From: a virus
DNA: 23,873 nucleotides
Virus record (IMG/VR): IMGVR_UViG_3300023216_000765
Span: 1 to 23,873 of that record
Direction: 5' to 3' (one strand)
The translations under genes were made by a program, and so were the position numbers. Numbering within the stretch: position 1 is the first letter of the stretch; every line of letters begins with the position of its first letter. Positions 15,722 to 22,126 of this stretch are shown piece after piece. The notes beneath the pieces are model-generated. The model was not told where the DNA came from. It did not search any database and worked only from the letters and a program-made list of their open reading frames with translations.

Positions 15722-15929
15722 AACACAATTGATTATATAATCCTCTTCTTGGGAAGTTTTTATAATAATGTGTTGTTGAAATTTTCTTATACTGATTAGG
15801 TGTTATTTCATACACACGATTACATTCTGGACATAATTTAACAGCAAATGATTCTTTTTCATTTATTCTTTGTTTACTTTTAGCTACAGGATGTGTATGA
15901 TTATACATTAATCCCCAATCATTTATCAT
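15708..15929 (-). CDS. Zinc-ribbon protein, 73 aa
   Basis: Two CxxC knuckles, C33-P-E-C36 and C69-F-A-C72, bracket a basic, Tyr-rich middle (Y-K-K-I-S-T-T-H-Y-Y-K-N-F). The second knuckle is almost the C-terminus. ATG at 15929 is preceded by AAGGAG at 15935-15940; a GTG one codon earlier is less well spaced. It is the first gene after the hairpin-rich stretch, so transcripts reading through that stretch or starting in it would express it. Probably nucleic-acid binding; family unknown. Confidence 0.68.
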   Translation of the reverse strand: MINDWGLMYNHTHPVAKSKQRINEKESFAVKLCPECNRVYEITPNQYKKISTTHYYKNFPRRGLYNQLCFACK

Positions 15930-15955
15930 CACTTCTCCTTTTAGTGTTTTACTAT

Positions 15956-16323
15956 TTAGTGAAATTTATGGGGAAGTAACCATTTACGTATCTCGGTTTC
16001 CATGGCTCCGACTACTTCCCCGCCTCTTAGGGTTTTCACCCAATTATATTACAACTTGGGCAGGTACTCAGACAGGTGCTACCTGTAGAGATGCCCTACC
16101 CATTAACTAGCAGAGACATCGTTTTTCTCGTGCACTGCTCACGCAAGCGTTGTAATTGAATGCGCCCAAATTGTCGACACGCAGACTTACTTGGCAGTCA
16201 ACCAATGCAGTGTACCTCTTCGAGCGCAAAATATTGAGCAGATAGCTGTGAGGATAATACGAATGTATTGTCTGTCAAATCGTAAGGGAGCGTATCTACT
16301 CAGGCAGATTAATTAGAGTTAAA
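15956..16323. other. Hairpin-rich, GC-richer stretch with no convincing gene
   Basis: About 370 bases between the 51-residue gene and the zinc-ribbon gene. Hand counts of three 60-base lines give 43-48% G+C, clearly above the neighbouring genes. Visible hairpins include GGGGAAGTA (15970-15978) with TACTTCCCC (16013-16021), ACAGGT-GCT-ACCTGT (16071-16085) inside GGGCA (16058-16062) and TGCCC (16092-16096), ACGC-AA-GCGT (16141-16150), and GATAATAC-GAAT-GTATTGTC (16253-16272). The longest minus-strand frames lack a good start: one of 27 codons from GTG at 16039 (ending 15956), and a stop-interrupted frame further up. I favour a structured non-coding RNA or a structured leader on the minus strand. 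A decayed gene is the alternative. Confidence 0.45.
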
Positions 16324-16479
16324 CTAATCTTTATTTAAATCAGTCTTTTTAGCTCTAATCTTATGTTTACCGGTTCTATCATATTTCCAACCTTCCAGTT
16401 CTATTATATCATTAATACGTTCATAATATTCTGGATTATTGCTCATATCCTCTATGAGTTTACTTTTAAAGTATCCCAT
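16324..16479 (-). CDS. Small hypothetical protein, 51 aa
   Basis: ATG at 16479 lies 6 bases after the stop of the SSB-like gene and opens 51 codons ending in TAG at 16324-16326. The product is charged and helical, starting M-G-Y-F-K-S-K-L-I-E-D-M, with a middle E-L-E-G-W-K-Y-D-R and a basic C-terminus (K-I-R-A-K-K-T). No Shine-Dalgarno is visible, so it is probably translated by coupling to the gene before it. Composition and spacing are gene-like; no family recognised. Confidence 0.65.
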   Translation of the reverse strand: MGYFKSKLIEDMSNNPEYYERINDIIELEGWKYDRTGKHKIRAKKTDLNKD

Positions 16480-16484
16480 AATCG

Positions 16485-17000
16485 TTAAAATGGTACTTCT
16501 GCAGGTGTATTTTCACGCATAGGTGTACTATTATCAGTTTTTAATACATATTTATGATAGTATGCTTCAGCTTTCTTTTGCCAGAACACAATATCATCAT
16601 CACTAAATGAATCTACAGCATTGTTAAATACTGTTGGTGCTGTTTGTTTTAATACACGTAAATAATCTCCATCTTTATATAGATAAATATTTAACGTACA
16701 TCCATTGAGATTTTCAGGTTCATCAGACAATTTAATTACCATATTACCATCAGGTCCTTCTAATCCTTCAACTATTCCAGCATTTGCAAATCTAAATAGC
16801 TGTCCAACGGCAAACTCTTCCCCTTCTTTGTTATGAGTTTCATAAATTCTCATGTTTAAAGATTCAGGAAATCCGTCAAACCATACATCAATGAATTTAG
16901 TTCCATTATATGTACCGTATTCAGCTCTTTGGATTATTGTTGTATTCCATCCAGGATGAAAGTTTCCACCTCCACCCTTTTTGACTGTCAATGTTCTCAT
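16485..17000 (-). CDS. SSB-like single-stranded DNA-binding protein candidate, 171 aa
   Basis: The start ATG overlaps the ERF stop by one base (TAATG), so the two are translated together. Residues 1-120 look like beta strands with aromatic residues (G-W-N-T-T-I-I, F-I-D-V-W-F-D-G-F, F-R-F-A-N-A-G-I), compatible with an OB-type fold. A helix follows, and then a disordered end finishing A-E-V-P-F, which resembles the E/D-x-P-F tail by which bacterial SSBs recruit partners. Pairing with an annealing recombinase is a standard arrangement in phages. The SSB call is therefore likely but based on layout and tail, not on a recognised family. Confidence 0.55.
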   Translation of the reverse strand: MRTLTVKKGGGGNFHPGWNTTIIQRAEYGTYNGTKFIDVWFDGFPESLNMRIYETHNKEGEEFAVGQLFRFANAGIVEGLEGPDGNMVIKLSDEPENLNGCTLNIYLYKDGDYLRVLKQTAPTVFNNAVDSFSDDDIVFWQKKAEAYYHKYVLKTDNSTPMRENTPAEVPF

Positions 17001-17551
17001 TATGCAGTAACTCCTTTATTTGTACTGTTAGTTGTTCTACGATGAGGTGCAGTTTCTACTTTAATGTTTTCAGCATGAGTTTTTGTTAACCCAGTTGTTA
17101 CATTACTATTACCATCATCATCATGTTGTGCTATCCCAATTAACGCTGACAAACCATAACGTCTTCCATATGTACATGCAGAACCAATAGCATGTGCATC
17201 TTTCTTACCACCAACAGGCATTCTAATTTCACTACGAATCCATTGGCCAGATTCATGTAATAATGTTGTAGTTACATAAAATCCATTTGTTACTGTACAG
17301 AATCTATTACCTTGCAACATTGATAATCCATGCTTTGTTAATGATGGCAGGGATGATTGTATTACAGCATGTAGATCTGCATATTTACTATTGAAGAAAG
17401 GATTTGTACTTGATACCTGAGCTCCTTTAATTTCAGCCTGTGCTTTTGTTAAGGCCTGAGCTAATTTATCAATATGTTCTGATTTCCATTCTTCAGTTGT
17501 TGTTGTTTGAGTTGTTGTTACTTCTTCAGTAACAGGTGTTGTATTATCCAT
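17000..17551 (-). CDS. erf: ERF-family single-strand annealing recombinase, 183 aa
   Basis: ERF proteins anneal complementary single strands in phage recombination and in genome circularisation or end repair. The family hallmarks are visible: N50-P-F-F-N-S-K-Y-A-D-L, the strand pair around T-T-L-L-H-E-S-G-Q-W-I, and A-I-G-S-A-C-T-Y-G-R-R-Y-G-L at 121-134, followed by D144-D-D-G. N-terminal residues 3-20 are a Thr-rich disordered stretch, and the last 35 residues are a basic disordered tail. The length is normal for the family. ATG at 17551 has AAAGGAG upstream. It is the first gene after the terminator that closes the ubiquitin-like cassette, so it opens a new transcription unit. Confidence 0.88.
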   Translation of the reverse strand: MDNTTPVTEEVTTTQTTTTEEWKSEHIDKLAQALTKAQAEIKGAQVSSTNPFFNSKYADLHAVIQSSLPSLTKHGLSMLQGNRFCTVTNGFYVTTTLLHESGQWIRSEIRMPVGGKKDAHAIGSACTYGRRYGLSALIGIAQHDDDGNSNVTTGLTKTHAENIKVETAPHRRTTNSTNKGVTA

Positions 17552-17575
17552 TTTCTCTCCTTTAATTAACTATGT

Positions 17576-17604
17576 AATTTACTAAATTCTAAATTCCAAT
17601 GCAA
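17576..17604 (-). promoter_or_regulatory. Weak sigma70-like promoter candidate before ERF
   Basis: On the minus strand a TTGCAT (17599-17604) and a TAAATT (17576-17581) are 17 bases apart. Neither hexamer is a good match. A start near 17569 would leave a leader of about 18 bases containing the AAAGGAG of the ERF gene. Its position just after an intrinsic terminator is the main support. The phage may use its own polymerase here. Confidence 0.25.
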
Positions 17605-17645
17605 GTAAAATGTGTCTATCATCACACCTTATGTGGTAATTTAAG

Positions 17646-17673
17646 AAAAAAAGGTGAGCGAAGCTTCTCACCT
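17646..17673 (-). terminator. Intrinsic terminator after the E1-like gene
   Basis: Read on the minus strand, AGGTGAG and CTCACCT form a perfect 7-pair stem around an 8-base loop, followed by a run of seven T. It lies 10 bases beyond the E1-like stop codon. This is a textbook Rho-independent terminator and marks the end of the transcription unit carrying the Ubl-E2-JAB-E1 genes. Confidence 0.9.
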
Positions 17674-17682
17674 GATTTTCTC

Positions 17683-18336
17683 TTAATCTGTTTGTAACAT
17701 CATTGTTGGAAAATTAAATATAATCTTCTTTTCATACGGTTGATTAGTAATTAACTTTCTAACTGCATTTACTATGAAGCTACCACTCATGTTTGAACAA
17801 TAACTGGTAGCCTTACTGTTACAAGGTTCAACATCACCTTCGGTATCTGAATACCATGTTGCCTTGTACTTCTTTAACGTAGGAGCTTTAAACACATACT
17901 GTTGGTAGTGTTCTGCTCCCATCCTCCCGTCAATTATGAATAACGGGCGTGTACCTCCCGTACACAGCGCCTCTACTGCGTGTAACCTAGCTTCCATTGA
18001 ATCAAAACCCAATATGGCTACATTACGTTCACCAGCACACAATTCTTTAAATTTTTCATTAAATTGTTGTATATTGATATCTGGATTAATGTCTTCTAAT
18101 ATATAAGATAAAGCTTTCACTTTATCTATACCAATATGACGCATATCATATTGTGAAACTCCGACATTTTCTATGCTTACTTTATCATAATCATATAAAC
18201 ATAGATCAGTTGCACCCATTCTAACAAGTTGAAGAGCTGCGGAACTACCAATAGCTCCGCAACCCAATATGTGATAGGTGTATTCATGCATGGTATTAAC
18301 TATACCATCATACCTTGAAGTTAAGTCAGTTGCCAT
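17683..18336 (-). CDS. ThiF/E1-like activating enzyme, 217 aa
   Basis: E1-like enzymes adenylate the C-terminal glycine of a ubiquitin-like protein and pass it on as a thioester. The Rossmann nucleotide-binding loop G25-C-G-A-I-G30 is followed by L-Y-D49-Y-D51-K-V, N57, Q62, K72, and the conserved acid in F-D112-S-M-E-A-R, all in E1 order. The usual N-x-x-R-Q is N-V-G-V-S-Q here, as in several small phage and JAB-associated E1s. C172 and C180 precede the helix S-G-S-F-I-V-N-A-V; either could be the thioester cysteine. The length is that of a minimal E1 without extra domains. The start at 18336 has AAGGAG and overlaps the JAB gene by 16 bases. It is the last gene of the cassette. Confidence 0.9.
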   Translation of the reverse strand: MATDLTSRYDGIVNTMHEYTYHILGCGAIGSSAALQLVRMGATDLCLYDYDKVSIENVGVSQYDMRHIGIDKVKALSYILEDINPDINIQQFNEKFKELCAGERNVAILGFDSMEARLHAVEALCTGGTRPLFIIDGRMGAEHYQQYVFKAPTLKKYKATWYSDTEGDVEPCNSKATSYCSNMSGSFIVNAVRKLITNQPYEKKIIFNFPTMMLQTD

Positions 18337-19208
18337 TGCTTCTCCTTATCTATATCTTCAAGAAATTGATAAGGATATTTATGCTGAGCAGCATTAAATA
18401 ACATACCTTCTGATTCACAGTGAACTCTAATTGTAGATTTAACTTCTACTAATTCCCCATTTAATTTACTAATAGCTTCAACATAATCTTTGTACTTTAA
18501 AGTACCATCCATGTAAGCATCATTCAATTCATCAATAGCACTACAAGCCCAAGTTTTAGCATTATGCCTGGTTAATGCTAAAGTATCATGAGGATAATGA
18601 TAATCATTATAACCATAAACATCTGCTTGCCAATTATCTCCAAAATTATCATTATCCAATAATGATGTTTGTTTACCATTAGCTTTAACAGTAGTCCATA
18701 CATGAGTACTGCATTTATTTTCTACTTCTTTAGTAACGCTATCTGGTATTTTCTTTAAAGTAACACCAAGTATTTCTAATTCAGTATCAACAAACATATG
18801 TTGTGGTTTCCATACCATAACACGAAATTTATATTCCTCTTTAATGTTAACTACGAGAAATACACTCCACATACCACTAGCATATTCATCCATTGTCTTT
18901 GTATCTGTACCAGACCAGAATGCACCCATATTACCATGACTATGCCACCACATGAATTGTACATCATTTCCATGTTTTAATGCCATGTCTACATAATATT
19001 CAGCTAATGCTTCTTTATCCAGAACACAATTACCACCTGAAGTTTCTTGTTTCAAGATAGTAGGATGTGAAATAAGATATTCATCTTCACCTGATACAGG
19101 TTTTACTATTGCCATTCCACCAATTTCATCTTTTTCATCAATGTATCTGGCTCTAGCATAATTAATAATCTTATTCCAATCTTTCTTACTGATTGTAAAT
19201 GTTGCCAT
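18321..19208 (-). CDS. JAB/JAMM (MPN+) metallo-isopeptidase, 295 aa
   Basis: JAMM proteases are zinc enzymes that cut isopeptide or peptide bonds after ubiquitin-like glycines. The full catalytic set is present: E28 in E-I-G-G, then H89-S-H91, seven residues, S99, two residues, D102. The JAMM core ends near residue 145. Residues 150-295 are an added segment with a linker, a Tyr/His-rich patch (Y-G-Y-N-D-Y-H-Y-P-H) and a helical tail ending in a region with C-E-S-E-G. Phage tail JAB proteins usually carry NlpC/P60 instead, which is absent here. ATG at 19208 has AAGGAG upstream; the gene starts 15 bases after the E2-like gene. With a Ubl that already ends in Gly-Gly, this enzyme most likely removes the modifier rather than maturing it. 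Confidence 0.93.
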   Translation of the reverse strand: MATFTISKKDWNKIINYARARYIDEKDEIGGMAIVKPVSGEDEYLISHPTILKQETSGGNCVLDKEALAEYYVDMALKHGNDVQFMWWHSHGNMGAFWSGTDTKTMDEYASGMWSVFLVVNIKEEYKFRVMVWKPQHMFVDTELEILGVTLKKIPDSVTKEVENKCSTHVWTTVKANGKQTSLLDNDNFGDNWQADVYGYNDYHYPHDTLALTRHNAKTWACSAIDELNDAYMDGTLKYKDYVEAISKLNGELVEVKSTIRVHCESEGMLFNAAQHKYPYQFLEDIDKEKQWQLT

Positions 19209-19223
19209 GTTCTTTCTCCTTGT

Positions 19224-20765
19224 TTAAAATGGTTGATTTTGATTAACATCAGGATTTCTAGAAACTGCCCATGTTATCATTTCATTTTCTAACTTAACTT
19301 GTTCTTTATCATTATCTGGATTAGCTGGGACATTCATATCCCACCAATCTTCTTCAAATCCAAAATGATCTGTAATCATACCAAGACATTTATTACGAAT
19401 TAAATACTTCCAATCATTAGATGTTAAAGTATGATATCTAAGCATTAATTCTTCATTACTTTTAGCTAAACACATATCTGATAGTCGATTAAATATATGA
19501 TTTACTTGTTGGCTTTCAAATGGTGTTTCTATCTCATCTATTTCGGTTATATTAGGAATAGCTTTGATAATGTTTGTAGCTCTTTCTTCTTCATGCTTAA
19601 ATCCATCACATGTTTTCATCATTTGACATTCTATTTCCTTACAATAGCCATGTTTTTTAAATGATAATTGTTCAACAGATGATTGTAATACTTGGTCTAT
19701 GCACCAACTTGTACGTATTCCAATGGCATCAATATAATCTGCATTCCAATCCTTTGGCATACCAATATGCATATAATTAGGTTGATTTAATGGTCCTGTA
19801 TATCCTGCAACAAATTCAGTTAACCACATTGTAAGTAAATTATACATACTTACCCAATCACATTTCATAAATGCATCAGCAATACCATTACCTAAATCAC
19901 CTGTACATACATTAGTCCAAGAATGAAGACGATGTTGACTAATATATGGATGAGCTAAATTATCATGAGGAGGAGAAAATCTACCACGTATTGACCATGG
20001 TCTATTATTTCCAAAACTACGATTAACTTGTGCCCATTTTCTACCAGATCCATGATATTGGTTAAACCATTTTATCATATTACATTTCAATTGGATAGCA
20101 GTATTCCATCCAGGTATTGTTTGTAATAATTTACGATCTGTATTACTTACATTAAGATCTAAACGATCCCAATATATTTCTACTACAATTACTGCATCAC
20201 GTAACTCATCATGCAAATCACTTGTTTCAGGAAGAGTTATATAACATTGAACATCAGGATTCTCATGATTTTTAGGTAAATCATTAAAATAACACATTAA
20301 AGTGGATAATTCCATTGATAAATCATCTTTGAATTGATTAAAATCTGAAACTAATTGTTCACTATCTTCAGCCCATACTGCACCATTCCATCTTCTTTGT
20401 GTCATTAATCGTTCAATTGAATCTAATGTTTGTAACATTTGACGATGATAATAATCACGTCTTCTATTAAATAATGAAGCTACACCACGAGGGCGAATTT
20501 GCCATCTCATAACATAATGTTCATACATTTTCTTTACTTTAGCATATGTTCCAGGTTTCCATCTAAATTTCTTTGTTATTTCTAATGGATCCAATTTCTC
20601 TCGTCCATCTCTATAATTATGTAACTGACCATTATAGTTGGTATAACTTTGATTAAAATTATCTAATAATTCTAATATTTGTCCTTGTGGACCAAGATAC
20701 ATTTGATCAGCCATCTCTGACATATCTGGTGAATAATCTTCTATAGATATTTCTCTAGCTTGCAT
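19224..20765 (-). CDS. E2/UBC-like conjugating enzyme in a multidomain protein, 513 aa
   Basis: Residues about 172-320 have the layout of the E2 fold: strands (Q-C-Y-I-T-L-P, A-V-I-V-V-E-I-Y-W), then P265-P and H272-P-Y-I-S, a short insert, N285-V-C287-T-G-D-L, and W304 followed by an amphipathic helix to E317. In ordinary E2s this is H-P-N-I...I-C-L...W followed by a helix, so C287 is the predicted catalytic cysteine. Residues 1-170 are helical and basic in part. Residues 330-513 form an unknown region with C375, C380 and C386, which could bind metal. The frame extends to a TTG at 20813, but the ATG at 20765 has TTGGAGGG at the right distance and is the likely start. The E2 call rests on this motif order plus the neighbours; an enzyme with added E3-like function is possible. 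Confidence 0.72.
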   Translation of the reverse strand: MQAREISIEDYSPDMSEMADQMYLGPQGQILELLDNFNQSYTNYNGQLHNYRDGREKLDPLEITKKFRWKPGTYAKVKKMYEHYVMRWQIRPRGVASLFNRRRDYYHRQMLQTLDSIERLMTQRRWNGAVWAEDSEQLVSDFNQFKDDLSMELSTLMCYFNDLPKNHENPDVQCYITLPETSDLHDELRDAVIVVEIYWDRLDLNVSNTDRKLLQTIPGWNTAIQLKCNMIKWFNQYHGSGRKWAQVNRSFGNNRPWSIRGRFSPPHDNLAHPYISQHRLHSWTNVCTGDLGNGIADAFMKCDWVSMYNLLTMWLTEFVAGYTGPLNQPNYMHIGMPKDWNADYIDAIGIRTSWCIDQVLQSSVEQLSFKKHGYCKEIECQMMKTCDGFKHEEERATNIIKAIPNITEIDEIETPFESQQVNHIFNRLSDMCLAKSNEELMLRYHTLTSNDWKYLIRNKCLGMITDHFGFEEDWWDMNVPANPDNDKEQVKLENEMITWAVSRNPDVNQNQPF

Positions 20766-20788
20766 AATACCCTCCAATATCGAGATAG

Positions 20789-20840
20789 GGAGTCGGGGAG
20801 TAGCATTGACCAATGTGGTATAACTACAAGGACCGACTCC
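20789..20840 (-). promoter_or_regulatory. Stem-loop between the Ubl and E2-like genes
   Basis: GGAGTCGG at 20789-20796 and CCGACTCC at 20833-20840 form a perfect 8-pair stem. Inside it are a GTAG/CTAC stem and the palindromic CATTGACCAATG (20804-20815). It lies between the Ubl stop and the E2-like ribosome binding site and has no U-tract. A hairpin here could protect or process the Ubl message and keep Ubl more abundant than the enzymes. Its role is inferred. Confidence 0.45.
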
Positions 20841-20859
20841 ATATACTCTCAGTTATTAA

Positions 20860-21069
20860 TTAACCACCGGTTTTATTAGATGTTACTGCAGCAATGTGCA
20901 TCCCATCTTCAACCACGTGATCGTCACCTACCACAACTCGGTTGACATTAATTGTCGCATTACCAAGTTCGTGTCTTTCCCTCAACTCACGAATTGTATT
21001 TGCTGTTGTTTCTACTTCAGCAAATGCAGATGAATTATGAAGAAGGAATATTTTCTTGACTGTCGCCAT
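20860..21069 (-). CDS. Ubiquitin-like beta-grasp protein ending in Gly-Gly, 69 aa
   Basis: A small ThiS/MoaD/ubiquitin-like modifier. The sequence order fits the beta-grasp fold: strand K-K-I-F-L-L, a second strand, helix T-I-R-E-L-R-E-R-H, strand A-T-I-N-V-N-R-V-V-V, then E-D-G-M-H-I-A-A-V. The C-terminus is N-K-T-G68-G69 followed at once by TAA, so the di-glycine is exposed without processing. ATG at 21069 has AAGGAG upstream. It is followed in order by the E2-like, JAMM and E1-like genes, which is the context expected of a protein-conjugated modifier rather than a sulfur carrier: no thiamine or molybdopterin genes are near. The lack of an internal lysine near the C-terminus other than K66 and the short length are normal for ThiS-like Ubls. 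Confidence 0.87.
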   Translation of the reverse strand: MATVKKIFLLHNSSAFAEVETTANTIRELRERHELGNATINVNRVVVGDDHVVEDGMHIAAVTSNKTGG

Positions 21070-21226
21070 GTTGATTCTCCTTGTTAATAAGTTTACTATC
21101 TCTGACTTTCATTTTCCATTCCTCTTTAGAAATGTACTTCCAATCTCCAGCGGAGACCATCAGAACTGCGGCTTTATCATTCGTGCGCACTATTTTATCT
21201 GTAGCGATCTGTTTAATACACTTCAT
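21035..21226 (-). CDS. Small hypothetical protein, 63 aa
   Basis: ATG at 21226 has AAGGAG upstream, five bases away. Residues 1-45 read as a compact domain (A-A-V-L-M-V-S-A-G-D-W-K-Y-I-S-K-E-E-W) with a basic end. The last 20 residues are polar and overlap the start of the Ubl gene by 35 bases, including its ribosome binding site. Translation of this gene would therefore influence Ubl translation. No family recognised; it may be an accessory of the cassette or just a neighbour. Confidence 0.6.
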   Translation of the reverse strand: MKCIKQIATDKIVRTNDKAAVLMVSAGDWKYISKEEWKMKVRDSKLINKENQHGDSQENIPSS

Positions 21227-21241
21227 GATTAACTCCTTGTT

Positions 21242-21733
21242 TTACAACAGTTTAGTTCCTAAGTCGTTTAATAGTTTGAGTGTGTCTTTTGTTAACATGA
21301 ACTTTGTACGGGATCCAAGGCTAACTATTATTTCATTAGCATAGGCTTTTCCGTCAACAAGTTCAAAACTACCTGCTATCTTAATATCCGTTAATTCAGC
21401 AGGTTTATCAACTAATGGAAGCTTTATTGTTTCAGCTTCATTCATTTGATTAATAAATTGCTGTGGATCTACTGGTGTAGTACCATTATTAACTACTACT
21501 TCTTGTACACCAGATTTTGTTACCCTTACACCATATCTATTACGCAATCTTGGTGTAATTGTAATACCATTACGAGCTTTTTTATAATGTTTATGTGCCC
21601 AACCATATATTGTGGTATAATGCACACCAATACTATCAGCTACTCGTTGTGGTGATGTTCCAGATAGATAGTCTTTTACTGCTTTTATGCGTGCATCCAT
21701 AGTGATCCACGGCTTGGCGTAGTATTTTGCCAT
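21242..21733 (-). CDS. Helix-turn-helix DNA-binding protein, 163 aa
   Basis: Residues 14-49 form a helix-turn-helix of the transposase/resolvase-like type: A-V-K-D-Y-L, S-P-Q-R-V-A-D-S-I-G, then the recognition helix H-Y-T-T-I-Y-G-W-A-H-K-H. A basic linker follows. Residues about 110-163 form a separate small domain (S-F-E-L-V-D-G-K-A-Y ... L-T-K-D-T-L-K-L-L). There is no nuclease or recombinase catalytic triad, so a transcription regulator is more likely than a transposase. ATG at 21733 has AAGGAG. It lies directly upstream of the Ubl cassette and downstream of the PC4-like gene, and could regulate this operon. Confidence 0.7.
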   Translation of the reverse strand: MAKYYAKPWITMDARIKAVKDYLSGTSPQRVADSIGVHYTTIYGWAHKHYKKARNGITITPRLRNRYGVRVTKSGVQEVVVNNGTTPVDPQQFINQMNEAETIKLPLVDKPAELTDIKIAGSFELVDGKAYANEIIVSLGSRTKFMLTKDTLKLLNDLGTKLL

Positions 21734-21766
21734 CGTTTCATCTCCTTGTTTGTTATTGTTAAAGGT

Positions 21767-22027
21767 TCAAACTTTAGATATATTATTAATCATATCAAAG
21801 AAATCACCTATTTGATTATATGGTATCATAAATCCCTTCTTAGTTGGATGATATACACCATCATCACCCATATGAAATTGTCTGAAATCCATATAAAGCT
21901 GGTCTTTCCACATCTTTGCTACTACAACTATCCTGGTAACCTTTCCTTTTTGAAATGATCCAAGTATTGTTGCGTCATCTTCTACTACTAATGACTTTTT
22001 ATCCAGACTTTTGGTTTTGTTTGCCAT
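21767..22027 (-). CDS. PC4/Sub1-like ssDNA-binding transcription cofactor, 86 aa
   Basis: PC4-like proteins are small dimers that bind single-stranded DNA and act on transcription or replication. The signature is clear: a strand V-T-R-I-V-V-V-A, M-D47-F-R-Q-F, D-D-G, P61-T-K-K-G65, then the amphipathic helix I-G-D-F-F-D-M-I. The first 25 residues are a basic, disordered lead. Two adjacent ATG codons exist; the second (22027) gives AGGAG a seven-base gap and is preferred over 22030. It starts the group HTH-small-Ubl and may help a phage polymerase at promoters or coat displaced strands. Confidence 0.83.
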   Translation of the reverse strand: MANKTKSLDKKSLVVEDDATILGSFQKGKVTRIVVVAKMWKDQLYMDFRQFHMGDDGVYHPTKKGFMIPYNQIGDFFDMINNISKV

Positions 22028-22054
22028 CATCTTTCTCCTTTATTGTTTAAATTC

Positions 22055-22110
22055 AATGCCTACACGCTATCTCTCCAGAATAGCCCTCGCCCATCCAGCT
22101 CCTCGGCATT
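22055..22110 (-). promoter_or_regulatory. Structured leader before the PC4-like gene
   Basis: AATGCC (22055-22060) pairs with GGCATT (22105-22110), enclosing GCTAT (22066-22070) with ATAGC (22080-22084) around a 9-base loop. The element is GC-richer than its neighbours and lies about 15 bases upstream of the AGGAG of the PC4-like gene. An 18-codon frame also fits in it, but has no good ribosome binding site. An untranslated structured leader is the simpler reading. Confidence 0.35.
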
Positions 22111-22126
22111 TTGTTGAGGTTATCTC

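Noticed and set aside
15956-16323. Stop-interrupted frame read as a recoded gene (TGA or TAG as sense)
   Set aside because: TAA, TAG and TGA all end clear genes elsewhere in the window, so recoding is not supported.
21242-21733. HTH protein as an insertion-sequence transposase
   Set aside because: Only the DNA-binding part resembles transposases; there is no catalytic DDE region, terminal inverted repeat or target duplication.
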